Notes: generated from the letters alone by a model not told the origin. 64,000 nucleotides of DNA from Sphaerospermopsis sp. SIO1G1 (GCA_010672785.1 JAAHFX010000003.1:186001-250000), one strand, 5' to 3'; positions 34,332 through 44,178 are shown, counted from the stretch's first letter. Made by a program: numbers and translations.

Positions 34332-34937
34332 TTAACTCCAAACTTCACTTAAATCCAAAATAAACCCAGGTAAAATATCTTCCCCAGACAAATTTACAGG
34401 AGATTCTAAAACTTCCACATCTTGACCTGGACGATAAATTTCTACTCGCTGATTTTTCCGGTCAATTAACCAACCCAAACTAGCACCATTTTCTATATAT
34501 TCTCTCATCTTTGCTTGCAACTTTTCCAAAGAATCTGTTTTAGAACGTAATTCCAAGACAAAATCAGGACAAATAGGTGCAAAACTTTCTTGCTGTTCTA
34601 AACTCAGAGTATCCCATTTTTCTTGTTTTACCCAAGCTACATCAGGAGAACGGTCTGCACCATTTGGAAGATGAAAACCAGTTGAAGAATCAAAAGCTTT
34701 GCCTAATTTATACTGACGATTCCAAAACCACAATTGTCCAGCAATATCAAAGTTTTTATTCCCAGTATAACTACCCGTAGGTGGCATAATTATTAATTCT
34801 CCGTTAGCATTTCTTTCTAATTGTAAATCTCGGTTAGCAAGTGCTAAATAAAGAAACTGTTCATGGGAGATGTTCAGAGTTAGTGTAGTAGGAATATTAA
34901 TGGTAATAGAGGGAGATATATTAGTTTTTATCATCAT
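34332..34937 (-). CDS. Uma2 (DUF820) family putative endonuclease
   Basis: 201 residues, apparently intact. The order of motifs is LTLNISHEQFLYLALANRDL, ERNANGELIIMPPTGSYTG, FDSSTGFHLPNGADRSPDVAW, CPDFVLELRSKTDSL, SLGWLIDRKNQRVEIY and LPGFILDLSEVWS. It contains the D/E-xK pattern of the Uma2 nuclease-like fold. It is the best functional reference for the frameshifted gene at 26544-27121, to which it is closely similar in sequence. No partner gene. Confidence 0.88.
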   Translation of the reverse strand: MMIKTNISPSITINIPTTLTLNISHEQFLYLALANRDLQLERNANGELIIMPPTGSYTGNKNFDIAGQLWFWNRQYKLGKAFDSSTGFHLPNGADRSPDVAWVKQEKWDTLSLEQQESFAPICPDFVLELRSKTDSLEKLQAKMREYIENGASLGWLIDRKNQRVEIYRPGQDVEVLESPVNLSGEDILPGFILDLSEVWS

Positions 34938-35065
34938 TTTTTACCCAAAACTAATATTTACATTGTAACCAATTACCGATAAAAATCACAACTTAAATCA
35001 AAAAGTGACAGATAAAAACTAATTCTTTATCTGTCACCTGTCACCTGTCACCTATAACCTGTCAC

Positions 35066-36184
35066 CTAATGATGATGATGGTGATGATTATTGATAGCTA
35101 ACTGAACATTAATTTCCTGACTTTCTGCTGCCATCAACTCTTTAATATGAATATCCGCCCATTTTGCAGTCATATCTAAAAAGCGCGGATCATCATTTAC
35201 ACAAGCCATTTGTAAATAATCTACCCCAGAATGTTGTTTTTCTAAATCATGAATTATGTGATGTACATCTAACAAAGTTTCATGGTTTTCTGTGGCAAAA
35301 CCAATGGGCATAAACATGATTACTTTTGCACCCAATTGAATGAGATTTTTGGCAGCTTGGGTAGCATTTGGTTGAGTCCATTCAATCATTGGTGTATCAT
35401 GGTTTAACCAACCCACAGAAATTAATGGATAACGATACATTAATTTCTCTCTGACTAATTCATAAAGTGCTTGACTTTCATCAATTCCTGATGTAAAACC
35501 TTTGGCTTTATGGGGACAACCATGATTCATTAAGACAATACCGATCTGTGATGGTAAATAGGCATCGGCTAAATCTGTTTTTATTTTTTCTTCTACCAAT
35601 TGTGCCATTAAATTGATATATTCTGGCTGATTAAAAAAGGAAGGAATATAACGCATTCCTTTAACCCAATGTTCATCACCATCTGCTAATTCTGTTAAGG
35701 CATTATTAACTTGTTCAATAGCTATTCCGCTAGTAAAAATAGAATCTACTACCAAAAGTGGATAAATTAAGATTTTTTCAAATCCTTGATTTTTAATCTC
35801 TGCTAATACTTGTTTTGGTAAAAAAGGAGCGCAGAAGTTAAAAGCTTTGAAAACTTGAACATTACTACCCCATTTATGTTGTAATTCGTGTTCAATTCCC
35901 GCTCTTTGTCTTTCAAAAATTGCATTGTGGGGAGAAATAAAATCATGGTGGGTATGTCCCCATTCGTGACGATCAAATATTGCTAAAATTTTTGCAAATG
36001 TGGGATATATCCAAGTTGGTACAGGTGCAAATTTAGCAGTTAGGAGATTTAAAGCCTGTTCATTATAGTTAGCAAAATCTTCATAACTTTCTACCTCACC
36101 ATAACCCATAAGTAGTACAGCTATCCGATCATGATCTGGTAAATGCTCATGAGTATGTTGTAGTTTTTCTGGAGTTACAACCAC
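35066..36184 (-). CDS. Ferrochelatase-like (class II chelatase) protein with a C-terminal His6
   Basis: 372 residues. The ferrochelatase/CbiX-type fold is suggested by AVLLMGYGEVESYEDFANY at the N-terminus, PLLVVDSIFTSGIAIEQVNNAL, VLMNHGCPHKAKGFTSGID and FMPIGFATENHETLLDVHHIIHDL, with conserved His and Glu residues at the expected metal site. The C-terminus ends NNHHHHHH, six consecutive histidines encoded by CAT/CAC codons. His-rich tails occur in Ni/Co chelatases of the CbiX/CfbA type. It lacks the C-terminal membrane segment typical of cyanobacterial HemH, so it is probably a paralogue with a different metal or substrate. It could be mis-annotated as protoheme ferrochelatase. Confidence 0.75.
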   Translation of the reverse strand: MVVTPEKLQHTHEHLPDHDRIAVLLMGYGEVESYEDFANYNEQALNLLTAKFAPVPTWIYPTFAKILAIFDRHEWGHTHHDFISPHNAIFERQRAGIEHELQHKWGSNVQVFKAFNFCAPFLPKQVLAEIKNQGFEKILIYPLLVVDSIFTSGIAIEQVNNALTELADGDEHWVKGMRYIPSFFNQPEYINLMAQLVEEKIKTDLADAYLPSQIGIVLMNHGCPHKAKGFTSGIDESQALYELVREKLMYRYPLISVGWLNHDTPMIEWTQPNATQAAKNLIQLGAKVIMFMPIGFATENHETLLDVHHIIHDLEKQHSGVDYLQMACVNDDPRFLDMTAKWADIHIKELMAAESQEINVQLAINNHHHHHH

Positions 36185-36373
36185 GATAATTTCCTCAATC
36201 TAACCAAAAATTAAGGAATAACTGAATTATTCCTGTTGATGGTTTATTATTATCCCTACCAGGGGGATAAAATAAGGTTGCACATAAAAATATACATCAA
36301 TTAAAGTCAGGTAACATTCAGAACTAAATTGTTGAAATAAATAGTTGTACTTTTTTATGAAAAATAATTAACA

Positions 36374-36937
36374 ATGAATATAGTAATTTGCTCAGGTATG
36401 AACAAGAAAGAATTGACGGATAGCTTTGTAGAGCAATTGTCAAATTTACAGGCAAAAACAGATAAAGATGAGTTAAGAAATATACTGATTTTCCCGGCTG
36501 AGGGTATTTTAAATTTATCAGGATGGCATATTTTACGGTTTCTGAGCGATAGCTTAGGTAATAAACTAGAATCTCCCATTGTTTTCATCAGCTTTAGTGC
36601 TGGTGTCTTGGGAGCGATCGCCGCTGCTCAAATGTGGCAAATTCAAGGAGGTACAGTTAAAGCCTTCATTGCCATAGATGGTTGGGGAGTACCATTATTT
36701 GGTAATTTTCCCATTCACCGCCTGAGTCACGATCATTTTACGCATTGGACTTCTGCTATTTTAGGTATTGGGGAAGATAATTTTTATGCAGATCCACCAG
36801 TTGATCATTTATCAATGTGGCGATCACCCCAAGCAGTACAAGGATATTGGGTAAACCAATTAACTCGGTTTTCTCATACCCAAATATACCTAAATGCCTT
36901 TGAATTCCTAGATTTGATCCTAAAACGCTATAACTAG
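36374..36937 (+). CDS. Hypothetical alpha/beta-hydrolase-like protein
   Basis: 187 residues. MNIVICSGMNKKELTDSFVEQL at the start and FISFSAGVLGAIAAAQ (residues about 75-90) resemble the nucleophile elbow G-x-S-x-G (FSAGV, in variant form) of alpha/beta hydrolases. VKAFIAIDGWGVPLFG is the following strand. FTHWTSAILGIGEDNFYADPPVDHLSMWRS is a conserved-looking acidic/aromatic region. Function unknown. Found 107 bp upstream of an MFS gene on the same strand, with a heptamer array in the gap. Confidence 0.65.
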   Translation: MNIVICSGMNKKELTDSFVEQLSNLQAKTDKDELRNILIFPAEGILNLSGWHILRFLSDSLGNKLESPIVFISFSAGVLGAIAAAQMWQIQGGTVKAFIAIDGWGVPLFGNFPIHRLSHDHFTHWTSAILGIGEDNFYADPPVDHLSMWRSPQAVQGYWVNQLTRFSHTQIYLNAFEFLDLILKRYN

Positions 36938-36978
36938 AGGAATAGGGAAATAGGTATAAATAGATAGGTAAAAATTTT

Positions 36979-37026
36979 TGCAATTACCCATTACCCATTA
37001 CCAATTACCCATTACCAATTACCCAT
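36979..37026. repeat. Heptamer array (CAATTAC/CCATTAC)
   Basis: Repeated ATTACCC/ATTACCA units just ahead of the MFS transporter start. They make a spurious N-terminal reading (from 36978) that is not a real extension. Confidence 0.9.
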
Positions 37027-37043
37027 CAAACTACCAATTTCTA

Positions 37044-38291
37044 ATGTTTCCCACTGAACCGACAGCGATGAACAACGGTTTTGGCGCACTCCTAAAAAAC
37101 CGTAACTTTATGCTCCTATGGATCGGGCAACTGATATCCCAACTAGCAGATAAGATTTTATTGATCTTAATGATTGATTTGCTAGAAAAAAAATATCTAC
37201 CAGCCAGTTTATCAGAAGGAACAGGGCGGTTTTATTTATACATGGCATTTACTTTACCAGCTATCTTTTTTGGTTCTGCTGGTGGTGTCATTGTTGACAG
37301 GATGCCAAAAAAAGTAATTATGGTCGGTTCTGACTTTGTGCGTGGACTATTAACCTTGAGTATTGCTTTTCTACCCCGGCAATTAGGGGTACTCTTAGCA
37401 ATGAATTTCGGTATTTCCACTGTGACACAGTTCTTTGCCCCAGCCGAACAAGCCAGTATTCCTCTCATGGTCAAACAAGAAAATCTCATGGCAGCCAATG
37501 CCCTATTTAGCAGTACCATGATGGCAGCATTAATTGTCGGCTATGCAGTAGGATCACCAATTTTAGACTGGGTAGAACATCTCCACTTTGACTTGGGTAA
37601 AGAATTTTTAGTTGGCGCTCTTTATCTGCTATCGGCTATCATTATGATGCCCATTAAGTTTAAAGAACATAGACAAACATCTGTAATTAGCCCCTTACAA
37701 GAATTTATCCAAGGCTGGCAATATTTAAAAAAGAACCGCTTAATATGGAACGCCATGTTACAAATAGTGGTTTTATATTGTGTATTTGCAGCCCTATTAG
37801 AATTAGCAATTAGATTAGCTGCCCGGTTAAATTTAGAACAAACAGAATTTAGCTTCTTCGTAGCCGCTGCTGGTGTAGGGATGGTACTAGGAGCAGGAAT
37901 TATTGGACACTTTAGTAAAATATTACACCGCAAACCCTTGCCATTCATTGGTTTTATGTTTATGGCTTTGGCATTGGGAATGTTTATTATCACTAATGGT
38001 TTATTCTTAGTTTTAGGTCTTTGCGTTTTCTTAGGCTTAGGTGCAGCCTTAATTAACGTACCTATGCAAACCTTAATTCAACAACATACACCCCCAGCTA
38101 TGCACGGCAAGGTGTTCGGCTTCCAAAACCACGCCATTAACATCGCTCTTTCTGCTCCCCTGCTAATTACAACAAAACTGGTAAATGCCTTTGGTTTATC
38201 CATAGTTCTATTTGGTATGAGTCTCACAGTCGGAGTAATCGGTTTTTGGACTTGGCAAAATACTCGCAAGGTCTTGCAAGATGTAATATAA
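37044..38291 (+). CDS. MFS transporter
   Basis: About 415 residues with 11-12 predicted membrane helices. The N-terminal FGALLKNRNFMLLWIGQLISQLADKI is the typical MFS entry helix. GGVIVDRMPKKVIMVGSDFVRGLL contains the D-R-x-x-K-K/R loop between helices 2 and 3. The C-terminal half includes AAAGVGMVLGAGIIGHFSKI. Substrate cannot be inferred. I chose ATG 37044. The longer frame from 36978 encodes the heptamer repeat, and ATG 37068 is possible too. Confidence 0.85.
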   Translation: MFPTEPTAMNNGFGALLKNRNFMLLWIGQLISQLADKILLILMIDLLEKKYLPASLSEGTGRFYLYMAFTLPAIFFGSAGGVIVDRMPKKVIMVGSDFVRGLLTLSIAFLPRQLGVLLAMNFGISTVTQFFAPAEQASIPLMVKQENLMAANALFSSTMMAALIVGYAVGSPILDWVEHLHFDLGKEFLVGALYLLSAIIMMPIKFKEHRQTSVISPLQEFIQGWQYLKKNRLIWNAMLQIVVLYCVFAALLELAIRLAARLNLEQTEFSFFVAAAGVGMVLGAGIIGHFSKILHRKPLPFIGFMFMALALGMFIITNGLFLVLGLCVFLGLGAALINVPMQTLIQQHTPPAMHGKVFGFQNHAINIALSAPLLITTKLVNAFGLSIVLFGMSLTVGVIGFWTWQNTRKVLQDVI

Positions 38292-38425
38292 AACTTGTAG
38301 AATCATAATCCATCTTGATGCTGGAAGATAAAGAATATTTCAGCATTTAGGCAAGTTTTTCTATTAAAATAAACTTCTAAATACAGAATCTAAGGGTTAA
38401 GTTTAGTTATATTTTGAGGTTAACC

Positions 38426-40318
38426 GTGCGCTCCACTACTTCAACCAGTCTTCCACAATCAGACAATCAGCAGTCTTCTGCCACTGTCAAATACTCAGAT
38501 GTTACTCCTCAGCGAGCTTCTGGTGGTTACGCCTTAATGGATAGCTTAATACGTCATGGTGTTGAGTATATTTTCGGTTATCCTGGTGGGGCAATTCTAC
38601 CCATATATGATGACTTATACAAAGTAGAAGCAACCAGCCCAATTAAACACATTTTGGTGAGACATGAGCAGGGAGCTTCCCATGCAGCTGATGGTTACGC
38701 TCGTGCAACTGGTAAGGTAGGAATATGTTTTGGTACTTCCGGTCCTGGGGCCACTAACTTAGTTACAGGTATTGCCACAGCTTACATGGATTCAATTCCC
38801 ATGATTATTGTCACTGGGCAAGTACCACGACCGGCTATCGGTACAGATGCTTTCCAAGAAACAGATATCTATGGTATTACCTTACCCATTGTTAAGCATT
38901 CCTATGTAGTCCGTGATCCAAAAGACATGGCAAAAATTGTGGCGGAAGCTTTTCATATCGCCAGTACAGGTAGGCCTGGCCCAGTTTTAATAGATGTTCC
39001 CAAAGACGTAGCCTTAGAAGAATTTGACTATGTACCGGTAGAACCAGGTTCAGTGAAATTACCTGGGTATCGCCCTACAGTGAAAGGTAACCCCCGACAA
39101 ATTAACGCCGCTATTCAGTTAATTCGAGAAAGTCGTCGTTCTTTAATGTATGTGGGTGGTGGTGCGATCGCCGCTAATGCCCATGCAGAAGTCAAACAAC
39201 TGGCAGAATTATTCAATATCCCAGTCACCACAACCTTAATGGGTATTGGTGCATTTGATGAACATCATCCCCTATCTGTGGGAATGTTGGGAATGCACGG
39301 TACTGCTTATGCTAACTTTGCAGTTACAGACTGTGATTTGTTAATCTGCATTGGTGCAAGATTTGATGACCGCGTAACAGGTAAATTAGATGAATTCGCC
39401 TCCCACGCCAAAGTTATTCACATTGATATTGATCCAGCCGAAGTAGGTAAAAACCGAGTTCCTGAAGTACCTATTGTCGGTGATGTCAAAAATGTACTCC
39501 AAGACTTACTGCGCCGATGTCAGGAGGCAAATGGAAACGCTACATCTAACCGTAACCAAGAATGGTTAAACCTGATTAACGGTTGGAAGCAAGATTATCC
39601 ACTGGTTGTACCTCATTATGCTGATAGCATTTCTCCCCAGGCAGTAGTAGTTGAAGTTGGTAAACAAGCACCCAATGCATTTTATACTACTGATGTTGGT
39701 CAACACCAAATGTGGGCAGCACAATTCTTAAAGAACGGCCCCAGACGTTGGATTTCGAGCGCGGGCTTAGGCACAATGGGTTTTGGTGTTCCTGCTGCTA
39801 TGGGTGCAAAAGTAGCCTTTCCTGATGAAGAGGTAATTTGTATCAGTGGTGATGCTAGTTTCCAAATGTGTCTACAAGAACTAGGGACAATATCACAATA
39901 TGGTATAAATGTCAAAACTTTAATTTTAAATAACGGTTGGCAGGGAATGGTACGCCAATGGCAAGAAGCCTTTTATGGTAAGCGTTATTCCAGTTCTAAC
40001 ATGGAAGTAGGAATGCCAGACATTGAACTACTAACCCAAGCCTATGGTATCAAAGGCATGGTAATAAACAGCCGAGATGAATTGGCAGATAAAATTGCCG
40101 AAATGTTAGCACACGATGGGCCAGTAGTTGTAGACGTGCGTGTTACCAAAGACGAAAACTGCTATCCAATGGTAGCACCTGGTAAGAGCAACGCACAGAT
40201 GTTTGGTTTACCCAAACCAGTACCAACAACCGCAGTTGAACCAATTTACTGCAACCATTGTGGGACAAAAAATCCACCCAACCACAACTTCTGCTCTGAA
40301 TGTGGGAATAAACTGTAA
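38426..40318 (+). CDS. ilvB: Acetolactate synthase large subunit with C-terminal zinc ribbon
   Basis: IlvB condenses pyruvate molecules to acetolactate (or pyruvate plus 2-oxobutyrate) in valine, leucine and isoleucine synthesis, using TPP and FAD. The 630 residues include the TPP-binding N-terminal glutamate region ([34 protein letters not shown]), the middle domain and the TPP pyrophosphate motif [16 protein letters not shown]...[12 protein letters not shown]. After [19 protein letters not shown] comes a C-terminal extension [20 protein letters not shown], a CxxC-x13-CxxC zinc ribbon. GTG 38426 is the start: GAGGT lies about 6 nt upstream, and the TTG at 38414 overlaps it. Confidence 0.95.
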   Translation: MRSTTSTSLPQSDNQQSSATVKYSDVTPQRASGGYALMDSLIRHGVEYIFGYPGGAILPIYDDLYKVEATSPIKHILVRHEQGASHAADGYARATGKVGICFGTSGPGATNLVTGIATAYMDSIPMIIVTGQVPRPAIGTDAFQETDIYGITLPIVKHSYVVRDPKDMAKIVAEAFHIASTGRPGPVLIDVPKDVALEEFDYVPVEPGSVKLPGYRPTVKGNPRQINAAIQLIRESRRSLMYVGGGAIAANAHAEVKQLAELFNIPVTTTLMGIGAFDEHHPLSVGMLGMHGTAYANFAVTDCDLLICIGARFDDRVTGKLDEFASHAKVIHIDIDPAEVGKNRVPEVPIVGDVKNVLQDLLRRCQEANGNATSNRNQEWLNLINGWKQDYPLVVPHYADSISPQAVVVEVGKQAPNAFYTTDVGQHQMWAAQFLKNGPRRWISSAGLGTMGFGVPAAMGAKVAFPDEEVICISGDASFQMCLQELGTISQYGINVKTLILNNGWQGMVRQWQEAFYGKRYSSSNMEVGMPDIELLTQAYGIKGMVINSRDELADKIAEMLAHDGPVVVDVRVTKDENCYPMVAPGKSNAQMFGLPKPVPTTAVEPIYCNHCGTKNPPNHNFCSECGNKL

Positions 40319-40321
40319 GTA

Positions 40322-40354
40322 CAGTTATCAGTTATCAGTTATCAGTTATCAGTT
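40322..40354. repeat. Heptamer array (TTATCAG)n
   Basis: Four to five units directly after the ilvB stop codon. Confidence 0.88.
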
Positions 40355-40378
40355 CAGTAGTCATGGGCAATAAATTTC

Positions 40379-40471
40379 TAGGACTTACGCATTTTAACGA
40401 AATATTGCGGTTTGAGATTGCTTCCTTTCGTCGCAATGACAGTATTTGGAATAGGTTTTGCATAAGTCTGA
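40379..40471. repeat. ACTTACGC-family MITE-like repeat, copy B
   Basis: TAGGACTTACGC at the left end and CATAAGTCTG at the right form imperfect terminal inverted repeats. The core TGAGATTGCTTCCTTTCGTCGCAATGACAGTA is the reverse complement of copy A at 6561-6650. Confidence 0.8.
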
Positions 40472-40636
40472 TTGATATCAAATTCGTTAGCATCGGAATG
40501 ATATGTTTTCCTCACGTAGGGGCAAACCCCCCGTGGTTACCCCAGCAATGATATATATTCCCCACAGATATTAATATTAAACAAGGGGATATTCAAGGAA
40601 TAATACCGATGCACCCGGAAATAATATGAATTGAAA

Positions 40637-40682
40637 AAAGTGCAAGATATTTGAGAATCAGTGCTTGAAAATCTTGTACTTT
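40637..40682. repeat. 46-bp hairpin repeat, copy 1
   Basis: AAAGTGCAAGAT...ATCTTGTACTTT arms (12 bp with one G-T) enclose a 22-nt loop. A copy of the same length in inverse orientation is at 59855-59900. Confidence 0.75.
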
Positions 40683-40826
40683 GGTTCAGATTAAAACTTA
40701 CCAACTGTCTAAAGCTGTCACCTGTCACCTAACCCCCGGAGAATGAACGAAAAAAAATAAACCTTCTCTGTAATTTTCTGCAATGATTTAGAAATCTAAA
40801 CAATCAGCTAAATCACAAGGACAATC

Positions 40827-41288
40827 ATGTATAAAAGCGAGTTGGTTAAAAGCAAACTTAAAACACCTATCAAACTAGAACCAGAAGTTGCGATCGCCAT
40901 CTTAGGACTCTTTTCTGCATCTAATGAAGGTGAAGGAGTTATTCCCACCGAAGAATTTCCCTTAGAGGATATGTTAGAAGGAATAGGGCCTTTTGAAAAC
41001 TACTCAGAGCAAGACTTTGAAAAACTCACACTCAAAGTCAACCCGATTATAAACGAACATGAAACTGAAACATTAGTACCCAGTGCGATCGCCTCCATCA
41101 CCAAAAAGAAAGATCGGGAAACAACTTACATCATTGCTCTCTTAATCTTAGATATGGATGAAGACATCCCAGAATCAGAAGAAGAATATTTGTTTGAACT
41201 TCAAGAAGCACTAAAAATCTCTGATGAACGTGCAGAAGAACTGATAGATGAAGTATTTGAAGAATTAGAAGAGGAGGAAGAAGAATAA
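40827..41288 (+). CDS. Small acidic protein, possibly TerB-like
   Basis: 153 residues. A helical protein with LEPEVAIAILGLFSASNEGEGVIPTEEFPLEDML at the start and a middle FEKLTLKVNPIINEHE. The C-terminal stretch EVFEELEEEEEE is strongly acidic. The opening repeated helix pattern around AVAIAILGLFSAS resembles TerB-family domains, but no metal-binding residues are certain. AAGGA lies about 6 nt before the ATG, supporting the start. Function unknown. The flanks are repeat-rich. Confidence 0.65.
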   Translation: MYKSELVKSKLKTPIKLEPEVAIAILGLFSASNEGEGVIPTEEFPLEDMLEGIGPFENYSEQDFEKLTLKVNPIINEHETETLVPSAIASITKKKDRETTYIIALLILDMDEDIPESEEEYLFELQEALKISDERAEELIDEVFEELEEEEEE

Positions 41289-41766
41289 TCAAAAAATTAT
41301 GTCCATCTAAACTTTAAGATAAATTGGGTATCTAGGGTTTGCTGAAAAAGTGTTTCCATAATGACAGGCGACAGGTGACAGTTTCAGCTATAGGAATATG
41401 ATTCGATTTAATTTGATTCCTTCTTTACTGTTCCCTGTTTCCTGCTTCCTGCTACCTGTCTAATAAATTGATATGCAGAGAATTTATATTTTTCATTCTT
41501 GATTTAACACCAATTAGGACTTACGTAAAATACAGTGCTTTCCGGTGTCATGAAGTAAACTATTAGCGGGCAAGATGCCCACCCCACAAGAGTTTCATGA
41601 TTATGATTTGTACCTCATAGCAAAGAAATCTGCTGTATCTTTAAAACCCTCTTTCCTCCGCGTTCTCTGTGCCTGGGGTGGTATGTCTTCGACACGCTAC
41701 GCGAACGATTATTCCATAGTTTGTGCGTAAGTTATAACCAATATTGAAAACTTCAAATCATTAATT
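41289..41766. other. Repeat-bearing spacer before dacB
   Basis: No gene. Contains the 107-bp palindromic repeat (41531-41637), part of an ACTTACG MITE end (about 41517-41527 with TGCGTAAGTT at 41725-41734), and polypurine/ CTTCCTGC words. Confidence 0.65.
41531..41637. repeat. 107-bp palindromic repeat, copy 1
   Basis: Begins TACAGTGCTTTCCGGTGTCA and ends GCAAAGAAATCTGCTGTA. Ends TACAG/CTGTA are inverted. Relatives of exactly the same length occur in opposite orientation at 54532-54638 and 59990-60096. A core GTGGGGTGGGCATCTTGCCCGC-like hairpin is at the centre. Confidence 0.88.
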
Positions 41767-43227
41767 ATGTTTTCCAGAAAAGTATCTCTAAGTCTCATTT
41801 CTTTATTCATATTTATTCAAATTAATTTGGATAAAAAAATAACCTATGCACAAGCACCACAAGCTGCTACCCAAACTCGTAAATGTCCGGCTCAATTACA
41901 ATCATCTATAGATAATATTGTTAATCGCCCGGAATTTGCTAGAATGCGTTGGGGAATTTTAATTAAACCCTTATATTCTCCAGTATCTATTTACAGTAGA
42001 GAACCTCAAAAATTATTTATCCCTGCTTCTAATACTAAACTTTTCACTACCGCAGCAGCATTAAATAAACTAGGTAAAGACTTTCGGATTCGTACTTCTA
42101 TTTATCAAGATGGTGAGGGGATTTTACGGGTTTTTGGTAGAGGTGATCCAAGTTTAAAATCTGAACAATTAGAAATATTATCTCGACAATTATATCAACA
42201 AGGAATTAGAGAAATTGATCAATTACTGGCTGATGATAGTTATTTTCAAGGTGAAGTCATTATCCCTAGTTGGCAATGGGAAGATGTACAATTTTATTAT
42301 GGCGCACCTGTGAATAGTTTGATTGTCAATGAAAATGCAGCAGTAATTAATTTTGTCCCGCAAAAAATCGGTGAACCTTTAAAAATTAAATGGTTGAATC
42401 CTTTAGATTCTAAAAATTGGCGGATTGAGAATAATTCAATTACAACAGAGGAAAATAAACCTCGTTTTGTCACAGTTTACCGAGATTTAAAAGGTCAGAC
42501 TTTAAGAGTTCAAGGACAATTACCTGTAAATTCAAAACCGCGTATTAATGCAATTGCTGTTTTTGATCCAGTGGATAATTTTATCAGTCATTTTCGGTTT
42601 AATTTATTCAAATCTGGTATTACAGTTAAACGTGTTTCTGTGAATAATGTTGGTACAAGAACTCAAGAAATAGCTGCTATAGAATCTCCCCCTTTATCAG
42701 AATTAGTACAGGAAACTAATATCAACAGTAATAATGTATTTGCTGAAGCAATTTTAAAAACTCTAGGTAGTCAACAACCATTAACAGATAATCAAACTAC
42801 TGTGGATGCAGGGTTAGAAGTTATGACAAATACCTTAACTAAATTAGGTATTGAATCTGATAGTTATATAATTGTAGATGGTTCTGGATTATCTCGAAAA
42901 AACTTAATTAGTCCTGCTGCAATTGTGAAACTGCTCCAAAAAATGGCAACATCTTCCCAAGCAAATATATTTCGTAATTCTTTATCAGTTGCTGGTGTAA
43001 ATGGAACTCTCAAAAATCGGTTGATAAATACATCTGCACAAGGAAAAGTACAAGCAAAAACAGGAACAATGATGGGTGTAGTTTCCCTGTCTGGTTATGT
43101 GAATAACTCTGAAAATCAAGATATGGTGTTTAGTATTATGGTTAATCAATCTAATCAACCAACAAAGGTAGTCAGAAATGCAATGGATGAAATTGTAGTT
43201 TTATTATCTCAGTTGAAAAGATGTTAG
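41767..43227 (+). CDS. dacB: D-alanyl-D-alanine carboxypeptidase / endopeptidase (PBP4 type, DacB)
   Basis: A 486-residue serine peptidase of the peptidoglycan. N-terminal signal segment (SLSLISLFIFIQINLDKK). SxxK motif ASNTK with catalytic Ser88 and Lys91. S-x-N in INSNNVFAEAIL. KTG in AKTGTMMGVVSLSGY. The inserted middle domain (residues about 120-330) is typical of class C PBP4. It trims cross-links and pentapeptides in the cell wall. Normal length and gene order give no clue to regulation. Confidence 0.93.
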   Translation: MFSRKVSLSLISLFIFIQINLDKKITYAQAPQAATQTRKCPAQLQSSIDNIVNRPEFARMRWGILIKPLYSPVSIYSREPQKLFIPASNTKLFTTAAALNKLGKDFRIRTSIYQDGEGILRVFGRGDPSLKSEQLEILSRQLYQQGIREIDQLLADDSYFQGEVIIPSWQWEDVQFYYGAPVNSLIVNENAAVINFVPQKIGEPLKIKWLNPLDSKNWRIENNSITTEENKPRFVTVYRDLKGQTLRVQGQLPVNSKPRINAIAVFDPVDNFISHFRFNLFKSGITVKRVSVNNVGTRTQEIAAIESPPLSELVQETNINSNNVFAEAILKTLGSQQPLTDNQTTVDAGLEVMTNTLTKLGIESDSYIIVDGSGLSRKNLISPAAIVKLLQKMATSSQANIFRNSLSVAGVNGTLKNRLINTSAQGKVQAKTGTMMGVVSLSGYVNNSENQDMVFSIMVNQSNQPTKVVRNAMDEIVVLLSQLKRC

Positions 43228-43343
43228 TTTTCTAAAAATAATTGGGGTGGTAAATTTACGGTTTTGGTAATTAGCAAGTTGTCAAATTTATGAATTTTTC
43301 CGTTGAGAAAAATTCAATCTCTAAATTTATTGGGGTTTAAATT

Positions 43344-43928
43344 ATGATAAATACACTCATTGAACGAGAAGCAGAACCAATTTTAATTAGCGATTTAACC
43401 TGGAGAGAATTTAAAGCTGTTGAACAGCTAATTGATCGTCCAGGGTTAAGGTTATCTTTTTTGGATGGAGTTTTAGAAATTCGGAAAATGCCAGGTAAAA
43501 AACACGAAATTATCAAAAAACGTATTGCTTCCCTAGTAGAAATTTATTTAGAATTCCTGGAATTAGATTTTACTCCTACTGGTTCTGTTACCCTAGAGAA
43601 TGAATTTGAAAAGGTAAAAAAAGAAGGTGATGAATCTTATGAATTGGGAGCAAATAGAAAACGTCCTGATTTAGTAATTGAAGTAGTTGTTAGTAGTGGG
43701 GGAATTGATAAACTGGAAGCATACAAACGTTTACAAATTCCGGAAGTTTGGTTTTGGATCAATGATGAGTTATTGTTTTATAGTTTAGGAAATGAGGGAT
43801 ATGAAGTTGCTAGTAAATCGCAAATATTGCCGAGTTTAGATGTAGGTTTATTGATGCGTTGTATTAATATAGAAAATCATGCTCAAGCACTGCGGAAATT
43901 TCGAGCAGGGATAAAAGTTACAGGATAG
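43344..43928 (+). CDS. Uma2 (DUF820) family putative endonuclease
   Basis: 194 residues. A different subgroup from the other copies: LISDLTWREFKAVEQLIDRPGLRLSFLDGVLEIRKMPG, then RPDLVIEVVVSSGGIDKLEAYKRLQIPEVWFWIND, which contains the conserved acidic/E-V pattern of the fold. It ends with SLDVGLLMRCI. The AT-rich leader TTTATTGGGGTTTAAATTATG has no clear SD. No interruption. Confidence 0.85.
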   Translation: MINTLIEREAEPILISDLTWREFKAVEQLIDRPGLRLSFLDGVLEIRKMPGKKHEIIKKRIASLVEIYLEFLELDFTPTGSVTLENEFEKVKKEGDESYELGANRKRPDLVIEVVVSSGGIDKLEAYKRLQIPEVWFWINDELLFYSLGNEGYEVASKSQILPSLDVGLLMRCINIENHAQALRKFRAGIKVTG

Positions 43929-43959
43929 AATACAAATCCTCAGACAAGGAGATTCTCAA

Positions 43960-44178
43960 ATGCTATTGGCTGAACTCATGTCACAAATCCAAACACTGCC
44001 CAGAATTGATAAGCTCAGGCTGATGCAATTTCTAGCCACAGAACTGGTAAAAGAAGAAGATACAAACTTCTTTGTTGCAAATCAAGAATATCCCGTCTGG
44101 TCGCCTTACGATTGCTCTGAAGCTGCCAATATTTTAATGAATCTTCTAGCTACAAAGCAACAAGAAAAAAATGGTTAA
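43960..44178 (+). CDS. Small antitoxin-like protein upstream of a truncated ORF
   Basis: 72 residues: MLLAELMSQIQTLPRIDKLRLMQFLATELVKEED then VWSPYDCSEAANILMNLL. The helix pattern QTLPRIDKLRLMQFLATEL resembles small cyanobacterial proteins paired with an aspartyl-protease-like ORF. GGAG lies 8-9 nt before the ATG. The stop codon overlaps the next ATG (44171) by eight bases, so the two were probably translated together. The partner is truncated here, leaving this gene as an orphan. Confidence 0.65.
   Translation: MLLAELMSQIQTLPRIDKLRLMQFLATELVKEEDTNFFVANQEYPVWSPYDCSEAANILMNLLATKQQEKNG

Larger units (their letters stand above)
40319..40826. other. Repeat-filled spacer after ilvB
   Basis: No gene supported. 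It contains a TTATCAG heptamer array (40322-40354), an ACTTACGC MITE-like repeat (40379-40471) and a 46-bp hairpin repeat (40637-40682). Only chance ORFs are present. Confidence 0.7.

Noticed and set aside
40363..40551. ORF after ilvB
   Set aside because: It translates a MITE-like repeat and shows no codon bias or ribosome site.
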